Below are positions 37,901-45,016 of a stretch of DNA of 64,000 nucleotides, in pieces. The translations under genes and the position numbers were made by a program. Every line of letters begins with the position of its first letter. The first letter of the stretch is position 1. The notes beneath the pieces were generated by a model that had not been told where the DNA came from, ran no database searches, and was given only the letters and a program-made list of their open reading frames with translations. The DNA comes from Butyrivibrio sp. NC2002 (GTDB taxonomy: Bacteria; Bacillota; Clostridia; Lachnospirales; Lachnospiraceae), in contig NZ_KL370880.1 of the NCBI RefSeq assembly GCF_000702265.1, positions 803,149 through 867,148 of the forward strand, written 5' to 3'.

Positions 37901-39499
37901 GATTCCGATGAGGTAAAAGCATACGCTGGTAATTCCGGATGTGATATGCCCGACAAGAGATGCCCTAAGTGCGGAACCATGATGAACAAGGACGGATTTG
38001 ATATTCCTTTCGAAACATTCCTTGGATTTAAGGGAGACAAAGAGCCTGATATCGACCTTAACTTCTCAGGTGAGTATCAGTCGAAGGCCCACAAGTACAC
38101 AGAGGTTATTTTTGGATACGGTCAGACCTTCAGAGCAGGAACTATAGCAGGTCTTGCGGATAAGACTGCATACGGATTTGTTAAAAAGTATTTTGACGGT
38201 ATCGGAACTTCCAAGAGAAGATGCGAGATAGACAGAATAACACAGGGCTGTATAGGTATCAGAAGAGGTACAGGTCAGCACCCCGGAGGAATCATAGTTC
38301 TTCCTGTTGGAGAGGACATTAACTCCTTTACACCTGTTCAGCATCCTGCTAATGATATGACAACGGCGACGATCACGACCCATTACGATTATCACTCGAT
38401 CGACCACAATCTGCTAAAACTTGATATTCTGGGACACGATGATCCTACCATGATAAGATTCCTTCAGGATTGTACCGGGCTTGATCCCAAGACAGTTCCT
38501 TTGGATGATAAAAATGTAATGGAACTTTTCATGAGTACCAAGTCGCTTAATATTACACCTGACCAGATAGGCGGAACAAAGCTGGGATGTCTGGGACTTC
38601 CCGAGTTTGGAACGGACTTTGCTATGCAGATGGTTATCGATGCGCAGCCTACATCACTGTCGCATCTGATACGAATTTCAGGACTTTCGCATGGTACCGA
38701 CGTTTGGCTTGGAAATGCGCAGACACTTATCCAGGAAGGAAAAGCTACGATCGATACCTGTATCTGCTGCCGTGATGATATCATGATCTATCTTATCCAG
38801 AAGGGACTTGATAAGTCAGAATCCTTCAAGATCATGGAGGCAGTACGTAAGGGTAAGGTTGCTAAAGGCAAGGAAGGTAACTGGGAAACATGGAAGGCTG
38901 ATATGAAGGAGCATGATGTTCCCGACTGGTATATCTGGTCCTGTGAGAAGATCAAGTATATGTTCCCTAAAGCTCACGCAGCTGCTTACGTTATGATGGC
39001 ATGGCGTATAGCTTACTTCAAAGTATATGTGCCGCAGGCTTTTTATGCTGCATGGTTCTCCATAAGAGCGAAGGCACTTAACTATGAGCACATGTTCCAG
39101 GGCGAAGGTACACTCAAGATGTACATGAATTCCTACAGGGAAAAAGGCGATGAGATGACCAATGCTGAGCAGAACGAACTTGCAGCCATGAGACTTGCTG
39201 AGGAGATGTATGAGCGCGGAATAGAAGTGATGCCTATTGACATCTTCAAGGCTGCATCCAGATCCTTCCAGGTATTTGGAGACAAGATAATGCCTAGTCT
39301 CGTAAGTATAGACGGCCTTGGTGAAAAAGCTGCGGATCAGATCGTGGAAGCGTGTAAAGATGGCCCGTTCATCTCCAAGGATGACTTCAAACAGCGAACA
39401 AAATGCCCTCAGGCAGTTGTAGATAAAATGGCTGATATGGGACTTTTGGGAGATATACCGGAATCCAACCAGATAAGTATCTTTGATTTTATGAAATAA
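34952..39499 (+). CDS. polC: DNA polymerase III alpha subunit, Gram-positive type
   Basis: A 1515-residue replicative polymerase with built-in proofreading. Order: N-terminal domain; a low-complexity Lys/Glu then Ser/Gly linker at about 170-260; OB fold; PHP domain from about 378 (VELHCHTKMS, AITDHG); DnaQ-type exonuclease inserted at about 480-650 (VVFDIETTG, HHRAVDDAE); polymerase with a Cys4 zinc site near 970-1010 and the active-site PDIDLNFSGEY near 1030. Start 34952 is chosen because AAAGGGGA is upstream and the N-terminus fits; the frame is open to 34916. A terminator ends this long gene run. Confidence 0.96.
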   Translation: MKKPFLEVFSALKLDQHTKEELSDVHVEKISTTEKKDLIRIYLSSNRLIEKADVVKAEKEIKNQLFKGTDITVKIYERFFLSAQYTPKSLLEMYKDSILLEFRNYDQLEYTVLKNAEFNYPESDRVELVLEESVVAEKKSSDIVRILTKILNERCGFAVKMDVTYKKVEKETKEKDYSKETAFLAKKLEAAEEASEKKHQEKEAARQEKAEAAKKSSSSFGSGSKGQEVKSSGSKFGQGSKFAKKSGGFFKKSDDPNIIYGRDFEDETINMDEIVGEMGEVTVRGQVISYDKREIRGEKAILIFAITDFTDTIVCKVFAKQENVPELEKDIKPGAFLKIKGIAMVDKFDHEVTLQSIAGIRKIPDFRTKRVDEEEVKRVELHCHTKMSDMDGVSEVKDIVKQAYKWGMPGIAITDHGVVQALTEANHTWDDLWGAEKSKRKEAGDKNPDRQDFFKLILGVEGYLVDDLKEIVINNKGQKVEGTEFVVFDIETTGFSPSKNKIIEIGAVKLKDGIITDRFSEFIDPKEPIPFRITKLTSITDDMVIGCPTRDEIIPRFVEFCKGCVLVGHNVGFDISFINENCRQLGIDVDYTTVDTMGLSRAFFPRQAKHNLDALCKTLGVVNEHHHRAVDDAECTAKIFLKFLPMIEEAGADDLTKVNALGASNPDIVKHLRTHHVIILAKNTVGRVNLYTLISKSHVDYFSRFPRIPKSELIKYREGLIIGSACCMGELYGAVIEGRDEEEIAKIVNFYDYLEIQPVANNHFMVDSEKYEDINSDDDIREVNKRIVKLGEQYNKPVVATCDAHFLNPEDEIYRTIIMAGKGMADEEPAPLFVRTTAEMLKEFDYLGAAKAKEVVVDNTRDILKRCDSISPVRPDKCPPVIEDSDGILTRICYDKAHEIYGEELPEIVSERLERELNSIIKNGFAVMYIIAQKLVWKSVEDGYLVGSRGSVGSSFVAFASGITEVNSLSPHYVCPHCKYSDFDSDEVKAYAGNSGCDMPDKRCPKCGTMMNKDGFDIPFETFLGFKGDKEPDIDLNFSGEYQSKAHKYTEVIFGYGQTFRAGTIAGLADKTAYGFVKKYFDGIGTSKRRCEIDRITQGCIGIRRGTGQHPGGIIVLPVGEDINSFTPVQHPANDMTTATITTHYDYHSIDHNLLKLDILGHDDPTMIRFLQDCTGLDPKTVPLDDKNVMELFMSTKSLNITPDQIGGTKLGCLGLPEFGTDFAMQMVIDAQPTSLSHLIRISGLSHGTDVWLGNAQTLIQEGKATIDTCICCRDDIMIYLIQKGLDKSESFKIMEAVRKGKVAKGKEGNWETWKADMKEHDVPDWYIWSCEKIKYMFPKAHAAAYVMMAWRIAYFKVYVPQAFYAAWFSIRAKALNYEHMFQGEGTLKMYMNSYREKGDEMTNAEQNELAAMRLAEEMYERGIEVMPIDIFKAASRSFQVFGDKIMPSLVSIDGLGEKAADQIVEACKDGPFISKDDFKQRTKCPQAVVDKMADMGLLGDIPESNQISIFDFMK

Positions 39500-39507
39500 A
39501 TTTAGAG

Positions 39508-39548
39508 ATCTGTCATTTGAAATTATTCAAGTGACAGGTCTTTTTTAA
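39508..39548 (+). terminator. Terminator after polC
   Basis: GATCTGTCATTTG pairs with CAAGTGACAGGTC through two G-U wobbles, followed by six T residues. It closes the pyrH-to-polC run. Confidence 0.88.
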
Positions 39549-39694
39549 TGCGCAAACAGATAGGTTACTGTTAATAGTTATTTAATATTCACAGGGGTAC
39601 AATATATTTATTCATAGTAGTATAATTACCATAAATTACTGTGGCAATTAAATATGTATTGCAAGATGGTAATTACATAGGAGGGCGGATAGTT

Positions 39695-39946
39695 ATGAGC
39701 AATAATGAAAAAATTCTATCGGATGAAGAACTTAATGAGGTTAGTGGTGGTTCGCAGTTATACGTTGATGATGAACTTATGACAACACAAAATACTCTTT
39801 ATTCAGGGAAGACCAAAAAGAAGGTTTCTAATCTCCTGATGAGTGGAGATAAAAAAGTAACTGCTGATAAGCTTGGTTCACCTACAAGAGTAAAAAGCAC
39901 TACAATTTCAAATGTGTCCGTAAACCCTGATGGACAGTGGGTTTAA
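39695..39946 (+). CDS. Double-glycine leader peptide precursor (bacteriocin/RiPP-like)
   Basis: An 83-residue small protein. The N-terminus SNNEKILSDEELNEVSGG is a classic double-glycine leader (L-x-x-x-E-L-x-x-V-x-GG), the site cut by C39 peptidase-ABC exporters. The predicted mature part of about 64 residues has no cysteine, is rich in Ser, Thr, Lys and Asp, and ends with NPDGQWV. GGAGG lies 9 bp before the ATG at 39695; the ORF is open to 39641 but that start has no ribosome site. No exporter of the C39 type, modification enzyme or immunity gene is adjacent. It could be a bacteriocin, a signalling peptide or a maturase substrate processed by genes elsewhere. Confidence 0.75.
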   Translation: MSNNEKILSDEELNEVSGGSQLYVDDELMTTQNTLYSGKTKKKVSNLLMSGDKKVTADKLGSPTRVKSTTISNVSVNPDGQWV

Positions 39947-39960
39947 ACGAGTAAAAACAG

Positions 39961-39998
39961 TATCCACCTTTCGCAATGAGAGGTGGATATTTAAGTTT
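39961..39998 (+). terminator. Terminator of the GG-leader peptide gene
   Basis: TATCCACCT (39961-39969) pairs perfectly with AGGTGGATA (39981-39989), followed by a T-rich stretch. It ends a monocistronic transcript. Confidence 0.8.
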
Positions 39999-40032
39999 TT
40001 TAAAAAAAATCAAAATTTTTAAAAAAAAGTGC

Positions 40033-40061
40033 TTGCATTAATTATAAAGATGTAATAATAT
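40033..40061 (+). promoter_or_regulatory. Promoter of tRNA-Glu
   Basis: TTGCAT (40033-40038), a 17-bp spacer and TAATAT (40056-40061) make a good sigma-A promoter about 35 bp before the tRNA. A hairpin GTCGCC/GGCGAC (40069-40088) lies in the leader. Confidence 0.65.
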
Positions 40062-40102
40062 AATCAAGTCGCCAAACGAAAGGCGACAAACAAAAACTAA
40101 AT

Positions 40103-40174
40103 GGCTCGTTGGTCAAGCGGCTAAGACGCTGCCCTCTCACGGCAGAATCAGCGGTTCGATTCCGCTACGAGCTA
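40103..40174 (+). tRNA. tRNA-Glu (CTC)
   Basis: A 72-nt cloverleaf. The acceptor stem is GGCTCGT/ACGAGCT with discriminator A. The anticodon stem CTGCC/GGCAG has loop CTCTCAC and anticodon CTC. The T arm is GCGG-TTCGATT-CCGC. The body (TTGGTCAAGCGGCTAAGACG) matches other Glu tRNAs. CTC reads GAG only, so a TTC isoacceptor must lie elsewhere. The CCA end is not encoded. Confidence 0.92.
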
Positions 40175-40202
40175 CTGACTGTGTAAACAGCCCAACCCTA
40201 TG

Positions 40203-40240
40203 ACTCCAGATGCTATCAGCATTTCGGAGTTTTTTATTTT
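40203..40240 (+). terminator. Terminator of tRNA-Glu
   Basis: ACTCC (40203-40207) and GGAGT (40226-40230), with an inner ATGC/GCAT stem, are followed by six T residues and more T. Confidence 0.8.
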
Positions 40241-40267
40241 CATACGCTATCAAGATAATATTTTTTG

Positions 40268-40296
40268 TTGAAAAATGCTTGAATAAGCGTTAGAAT
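40268..40296 (+). promoter_or_regulatory. Promoter of the antisense RNA
   Basis: TTGAAA (40268-40273), exactly 17 bp, then TAGAAT (40291-40296). Transcription would start near 40303 and run towards the small toxin gene on the other strand. Confidence 0.65.
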
Positions 40297-40302
40297 CAAA
40301 AT

Positions 40303-40384
40303 ATCTAAGAGGTGGTGCAAACCCCTCGCGTATAATTGTAGACTAAAATAGCTGCCAATCTTTGCGGGAGGGGCAGCTATTTTA
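40303..40384 (+). ncRNA. Candidate antisense antitoxin RNA
   Basis: The predicted RNA of about 80 nt begins shortly before GGTGGTGCA (40311-40319) and ends at the hairpin AAATAGCTGCC/GGCAGCTATTT (about 40347-40383), which has T residues on both strands. The toxin gene on the minus strand runs into the same hairpin, so the two RNAs share a bidirectional terminator, as in the par system of plasmid pAD1. The overlap gives full complementarity over the terminator. Confidence 0.6.
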
Positions 40385-40385
40385 C

Positions 40386-40472
40386 TCACTTCATCTTAGA
40401 TATTTTGTAAGTGAGTCCTATGATTGCTACGATCAGCAATCCAAATTGGATCAAGTCTGACCATGATACCAT
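40386..40472 (-). CDS. Small hydrophobic peptide, probable type I toxin (holin-like)
   Basis: A 28-residue peptide: short polar start (MVSWSDLIQ), one membrane helix (FGLLIVAIIGLTY) and a basic tail (KISKMK). This is the layout of the putative holin-like (Hol_Tox) and Fst/TxpA-type type I toxins of Firmicutes, which damage the membrane. AAAGGAG lies 6 bp before the ATG. The ribosome site can be hidden by a hairpin (CCTTCGA with TCGAAAGG) in the leader. The gene is too short for routine ORF calling. Toxicity is inferred from family layout and from the convergent antisense RNA. Confidence 0.72.
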   Translation of the reverse strand: MVSWSDLIQFGLLIVAIIGLTYKISKMK

Positions 40473-40524
40473 AGGCAACTCCTTTCGATTCTCAAAAAGT
40501 CGAAGGGCTGCACCACCAAAGATT

Positions 40525-40552
40525 ATTATACAGATAGATGGCTGAATTACAA
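40525..40552 (-). promoter_or_regulatory. Promoter of the small toxin gene
   Basis: On the minus strand TTGTAA (40552-40547), a 16-bp spacer and a perfect TATAAT (40530-40525). The transcript would start near 40518, so its first bases are close to GGTGGTGCA (complement of 40509-40517), the same nine bases found at the 5' end of the antisense RNA. Confidence 0.65.
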
Positions 40553-40647
40553 CGATAATTGTATGTCGAAATATTGTATATTGCTCTATTCACAAGACGG
40601 TTTATTGGACGCCCTTCATTCTAAATTTTTTGTTTAAATAATTCAAA

Positions 40648-40684
40648 AAATGGCTATGACACAGTGACATTGTCATAGCCATTT
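40648..40684. terminator. Bidirectional terminator-like hairpin
   Basis: AAATGGCTATGACA pairs perfectly with TGTCATAGCCATTT over 14 bp around a 9-nt loop, with A and T runs on the two sides. No gene that would end here is visible on either strand. Confidence 0.6.
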
Positions 40685-40745
40685 ATATCGAACAGCTTCT
40701 GAAAGATCGCTGCACACTCATATATTACGTCCATTATCCTCTTAT

Positions 40746-40785
40746 CATTAATAAAAGCCTTGCTTACGCAAGGCTTTTATTAATG
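40746..40785. repeat. Perfect 18-bp hairpin
   Basis: Arms 40746-40763 and 40768-40785 (core AAAAGCCTTGC/GCAAGGCTTTT) are perfect complements around the loop TTAC. The T run inside the arm could serve as terminator U-tract in either direction. It may be a terminator left from a lost gene or a mobile palindromic element. Confidence 0.6.
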
Positions 40786-41100
40786 CAACTTTCTTTTCGC
40801 TTTCGCTAGATGGTCTATGGTAAGTTGTCACCTTTTACGACAAGATAACTGCTCTTTCTCGTTTCGCAAAATTAAAAATAATTAATAATTGCGAAATATA
40901 AGTGGCAGGATTATCAAATCATCAAGGGATTCCCTGTATTAGTCATTTATTATGCTTCCCAAGGCAAGAGGATGTAACCGAGTTGATTTATCAGATTTTT
41001 AAAGAATAAAAATATGAGATAAAGTGTCCAATTTGTAATAGGGCAAAATAATGTTGTAATACATCTAACCCTGTGATAGCATACAAGATGTAGAAAATTA
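40786..41100. other. Non-coding stretch with one inverted repeat
   Basis: The only clear structure is TTTCGCAA (40862-40869) with TTGCGAAA (40889-40896) around an AT-rich centre, suggestive of an operator or weak terminator. No ORF with a ribosome site was found on either strand. Confidence 0.4.
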
Positions 41101-41102
41101 AC

Positions 41103-41358
41103 AGGGGAGAAACGATGAGCATTTGATAATTTGATTTGAGAAACACTTTAATGATTAAGCGCGAAAAGATGCATTAGGCATTTTCTGATTTGCTGTAAAG
41201 TATGCATGACAGAAATAAATGCGCTTAAGAGTAGCTTGGCCGAGATATCCGAGCTATGTTTGTGTACTCTTAAATTAGATTATCGTACGTTATTCTGTTC
41301 TGTTCATATAGGAATTTAGTATGAGTCTATTTTTGTGTACACAAGAATAGACTTTTTA
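41103..41358 (+). promoter_or_regulatory. Attenuator-like leader of the MFS exporter gene
   Basis: A three-codon ORF (ATG AGC ATT TGA, 41115-41126) follows a strong ribosome site (AGGGGAG, 41103-41109). Further on, TTAAGAGTA (41225-41233) pairs with TACTCTTAA (41265-41273) around an inner stem. At 41324-41353 is a 30-bp palindrome with a single wobble, followed by five T residues: a terminator 41 bp before the exporter gene. TTTGTGTAC (41259-41267) can instead pair with GTACACAAG (41337-41345), which would break both other stems. This is the layout of a transcription attenuator. A possible promoter (TTGTAA, 17 bp, TAGCAT) lies near 41054-41082. Confidence 0.6.
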
Positions 41359-41398
41359 ATTTGCGCAGAGAAACTTGATATGATTACTGGAGGAAGAT

Positions 41399-42664
41399 AT
41401 GAAAAAAGAAAAAGATACAAATTCAAATCCCTTGTGGACCAGGGATTTTACTATAATCACACTTGGAAGTGTGGTGTCCATGTTTGGAAATAGTATGGCG
41501 GGATTTGCCATGAGTCTGATGGTGCTGGACTACACCGGATCCACAATGCTATATGCGATTTACCTGTCAATGTATACGATACCGCAGCTGATAATGCCTA
41601 TAATATCCGGTGCGATACTGGACAGATTTTCAAGAAAAAAGATGATATATACTTTGGACTTTGTAATGTCAGTGATATACATCATAGTGGCGCTTGCAAT
41701 ATGGAAGGGGCTCTTTAATTTTCCGATGTTTGCAGTGCTTACGTTCTTTTTGGGGTGTATCAGCAGCGTATACATGGTAGCTTATGACAGCTTCTATCCA
41801 CTTCTTATAACAAAAGGAAATTATTCCAAGGCGTATTCAATTGCAAGTGTACTTGAAACGCTCTCGCAAGTTATGGTGCCTGTTGCAACATTTTTCTATA
41901 ACCTTGTGGGAATTGCACCGCTTATGATAATAAATGGCATATGCTTTTTTATAGCTGCATCTCTGGAGATGCAGATACAGACTAAAGAACAATATATTGA
42001 AAAACAAAGAGCGGAGACAACCGATGAGGATCTTGGAAAAATTGCAAGAGTTTTAACGGATATAAGAGAAGGCTTTGAATATCTTGTTTCTGAAAAAGGT
42101 CTTAGGGCGATTGCTATTTATTTTCTGTTCAGTGCAATGGCAGGCGGAGCCATGAATGTTATAGGACTTCCGTATTTTAAGAGCAATTATGATTATGGAG
42201 AATATATATTCATTGGAATTTTTGGTATGAGCTTTATTGGAAGGGCTGTTGGAGGAATGTATCACTACAGACACAGGCTACCTGCAAGGCATAAGTACTC
42301 AATTGCACTTTTCGTTTATGTGATGATAGGAATATTTGAAGGAGCTTACCTGTATCTGCCATTTTATATAGCTATGCTACTTAGCTTCATGGTGGGAGTT
42401 CTTGGTGTTACAAGCTACACTATCAGAATTTCGTCCACCCAGAGCTATGTGCCTGATGAAAAGAAGGGCAGATTTAATGGAGCTTTTCAGGTGCTTAGTA
42501 CATCAGGTGCTTTGGTAGCAGAGCTTTCGGCAGGTGTACTTAGTATGTTTATGGGACAAAGGGAAATAGTCTTATTATTTGAGGTTATGGGAGTTGCAGC
42601 AGCGCTGATACTTATTGGAGGAAATAAAAAACACGTAGAAAAAATTTATAATAGGAATATGTAA
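41399..42664 (+). CDS. MFS transporter, drug-efflux type
   Basis: A 421-residue major facilitator with about 12 membrane helices, of the group related to macrolide exporters such as MefA. Seen: an early charged N-terminus (LWTRDFTIITLGSVVSMFG), the loop 2-3 motif SGAILDRFSRKKMIY and the second-half counterpart near VPDEKKGRFNGAFQV, which keeps the MefA-like pattern. GGAGGA precedes the ATG. It is monocistronic and lies behind a structured leader, which suggests induced expression. The substrate is unknown; it might export an antibiotic or a peptide. Confidence 0.82.
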   Translation: MKKEKDTNSNPLWTRDFTIITLGSVVSMFGNSMAGFAMSLMVLDYTGSTMLYAIYLSMYTIPQLIMPIISGAILDRFSRKKMIYTLDFVMSVIYIIVALAIWKGLFNFPMFAVLTFFLGCISSVYMVAYDSFYPLLITKGNYSKAYSIASVLETLSQVMVPVATFFYNLVGIAPLMIINGICFFIAASLEMQIQTKEQYIEKQRAETTDEDLGKIARVLTDIREGFEYLVSEKGLRAIAIYFLFSAMAGGAMNVIGLPYFKSNYDYGEYIFIGIFGMSFIGRAVGGMYHYRHRLPARHKYSIALFVYVMIGIFEGAYLYLPFYIAMLLSFMVGVLGVTSYTIRISSTQSYVPDEKKGRFNGAFQVLSTSGALVAELSAGVLSMFMGQREIVLLFEVMGVAAALILIGGNKKHVEKIYNRNM

Positions 42665-42788
42665 TGATATGGGGCTGTCGCCTTAGAGCAACCAAATAAA
42701 GATGACTTTGTTCGGAAATATATTCGGAAGGATATCAAATGTACGTTGACATCCTTCCGAATAATGTTTATACTGTAGGAGATGATAG

Positions 42789-44672
42789 ATGCAAAGGGGG
42801 CATGTTCATATGAAATCCTGCAAGCAAATGGCTGTGGTATGGGGAATATCGGAGCGTAGAGTGACGGAATTCTGCAAGGAAGGTATGATTCCCGGAGCTG
42901 TTAAGGTGGGTAAAAGATGGCAGATACCGGATGATGCAAAGCGTCCGGCTGATAAGCGTATCGTTACAGGACGATATATCAAGTCGGGAGTAGAGAATGA
43001 AAAAAAACCACTTCCGGTAGGAATATCGGATTATATCCGTGCACAGTCAGAATACTATTATGTGGACAAGACACTCCTGATCAAAGAGTTTCTTGATCGT
43101 AAAGCTTTTGTCTCATTATTTACAAGACCAAGACGTTTCGGAAAGACCCTGAATATGGATATGCTTCGGGTTTTCTTTGAAATATCTGATGAAGATACAA
43201 GCAGGTATTTTACCGACAAAGAGATCTGGAAGTGCGGGGATGAGTACAGAAAGCATCAGGGGAAGTATCCTGTGATATTTCTTACATTTAAAGATGTCAA
43301 ATATGATTCCTGGGAAGCAACGTTTGCAAAGATCTCCGGGCTGCTGCAGGAAGAATTTGGAAGACATTCTGAACTGCAAAATAGTGATAAACTCGAAAAG
43401 TATGAGAAAGACTATTTTGAGAAAGTATTAAACGGACAGGCGAATGAAGTAGAGCTTTCGGCTTCTCTTCAAAGGCTTTCCAAAATGCTTGCAGCTCATT
43501 ACAAAAAAGCCCCGATCATCATTATTGATGAGTATGATACTCCGATCCAGGAAGGGTATTCGAAGGAATTCTATGATGAGATAATCGGATTCATGAGGAA
43601 CTTTTTTTCCGGAGCATTCAAGGACAACAGTAACCTGTCATATGGATTCCTGACCGGTATATTAAGGATAGCGCAGGAGAGCATTTTCAGTGGTCTGAAC
43701 AATCTTACGGTTAATTCGGTAATGGACGAGGAGTACGATGGTTTCTTTGGATTCACTGAATCGGAAGTGAGAGAAATGCTTGCTTATTATGGAGCATCCG
43801 ATAAGGAGGAGGAACTTCGGAACTGGTATGATGGATATCTCTTCGGGAACAAGGAAATATATAACCCGTGGTCAGTGATCAATTACTTGTCAAGAGGATG
43901 CCTGCCGCAGGCATACTGGGTGAACACCGGAAAGAACGAAGTACTGGAAGATGTACTGAAGGCTGCAACGGGCGATATCACGGAGAAACTGTATTCCCTT
44001 CTTCAGGGCGAGCGTATGATTGCCAGGATCGATCAGAACGTGGTGTACAGATCACTTGCAGAAGATCCTGCGAATATATACAGTCTGCTTCTGGTAGCCG
44101 GATATCTGAAGACACCAAAGAAGGAACTTCAGGGCGATGGAGCATGGCTGTGTGAGGTTTCGATACCGAACCGCGAGATAGCTGCAGTATATAAGAGTGA
44201 GATCCTGTTGCATCTGATGCAGATCGGCGCAATGGGGAGAGCTACAGCCAATAAGATCGCTGAGAGTCTTTTTTCACAGGATACAAAGAAACTGCAGGAC
44301 GGAATCGGAGAATACTTAAAGAAGAGCATCAGCTTCTATGATGCCGGAGCGGAGGGGTTTTATCACGGTCTGGTTCTCGGGCTTATCGCTTTGATGGATA
44401 ACCAGTATCGGATCAGGTCCAACAGAGAGTCCGGCGACGGACGATATGATATCAGCCTGTTCCCCAGGGAAAATAAATACCCGGGGATGATCATGGAATT
44501 AAAATGGGATAAAGATCTGAATGATGAGGAACTGGATGCCTTATCTTCAGAAGCTCTTGATCAGATAAATGACAAAGGCTACGATACTGAAATGTGTGAG
44601 GAGGGTGTAACTCAGATTATAAAATTCGGGATAGCATTCTCAGGAAAAAGAGTAAAGATAAGAACGGAATAA
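42789..44672 (+). CDS. HTH + AAA-ATPase-like + PD-(D/E)XK nuclease-like protein
   Basis: A 627-residue protein. Residues 8-60 form an excisionase/MerR-like helix-turn-helix (MAVVWGISERRVTEFCKEG, VKVGKRWQIP). Residues 75-340 match the AAA-ATPase_like family with the unusual P-loop TRPRRFGKTLNM and Walker B IIIIDEYDTP. The C-terminal 110 residues match PDDEXK_9, with Asp in RYDISLFP and the E-x-K in IMELKWDK. Many gut anaerobes carry large paralogous sets of the ATPase-nuclease part; their role is unknown, with mobile or defence functions suggested. ATG 42789 follows GGAG; an ATG at 42810 after GGGGG is an alternative. An N-terminal DNA-binding domain is not usual for the family. Confidence 0.8.
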   Translation: MQRGHVHMKSCKQMAVVWGISERRVTEFCKEGMIPGAVKVGKRWQIPDDAKRPADKRIVTGRYIKSGVENEKKPLPVGISDYIRAQSEYYYVDKTLLIKEFLDRKAFVSLFTRPRRFGKTLNMDMLRVFFEISDEDTSRYFTDKEIWKCGDEYRKHQGKYPVIFLTFKDVKYDSWEATFAKISGLLQEEFGRHSELQNSDKLEKYEKDYFEKVLNGQANEVELSASLQRLSKMLAAHYKKAPIIIIDEYDTPIQEGYSKEFYDEIIGFMRNFFSGAFKDNSNLSYGFLTGILRIAQESIFSGLNNLTVNSVMDEEYDGFFGFTESEVREMLAYYGASDKEEELRNWYDGYLFGNKEIYNPWSVINYLSRGCLPQAYWVNTGKNEVLEDVLKAATGDITEKLYSLLQGERMIARIDQNVVYRSLAEDPANIYSLLLVAGYLKTPKKELQGDGAWLCEVSIPNREIAAVYKSEILLHLMQIGAMGRATANKIAESLFSQDTKKLQDGIGEYLKKSISFYDAGAEGFYHGLVLGLIALMDNQYRIRSNRESGDGRYDISLFPRENKYPGMIMELKWDKDLNDEELDALSSEALDQINDKGYDTEMCEEGVTQIIKFGIAFSGKRVKIRTE

Positions 44673-44687
44673 AACAATGTGCCCTAA

Positions 44688-44712
44688 GGATCTCTTCGGA
44701 GGTCCTTTTTGT
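44688..44712 (+). terminator. Terminator after the AAA-ATPase gene
   Basis: GGATCTC (44688-44694) pairs with GAGGTCC (44699-44705) around the stable loop TTCG, followed by five T residues. Confidence 0.85.
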
Positions 44713-45016
44713 TGGACATTAGTTGGACAATGGGCAGTATACTGTAAAAATGTAGAAGGCATCAGGCCTTTGGGGGAATATCATCAGATAGTCTGAAAAG
44801 TTTTTCACAATATATAAAGCTGACAGGCAAAAATGAAAATTTAATAGTGAGAAATCACTAAAAAGTGGCGATATTTCTTGCGATAGTTGTGCATATCTAT
44901 TAAAATAATAGATATAATATTAAGAAAATATTCAGACTTTTATGGGACTGGATAGGAACCGGTGTTAAAAAAGTTGCCGGGGGAATGTTATTATTATTCT
45001 AAGAGAGGTAATCAAT
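44713..45016 (+). promoter_or_regulatory. Upstream region of the glgCD operon
   Basis: About 300 bp without a gene. A promoter can be read as TTGCGA (44878-44883), 17 bp, TAAAAT (44901-44906). It overlaps an inverted repeat, ATATCTATT/AATAGATAT (44893-44915), a possible operator. A small hairpin TAGTGA/TCACTA lies at 44844-44859. The leader is about 100 nt and has a CCGG...CCGG pair near 44960-44982. No known riboswitch was recognised. Confidence 0.45.

Noticed and set aside
40303-40384. Small protein gene on the plus strand in the antisense RNA
   Set aside because: No ORF with a start codon and ribosome site fits in the 80 nt; the convergent layout favours RNA regulation.
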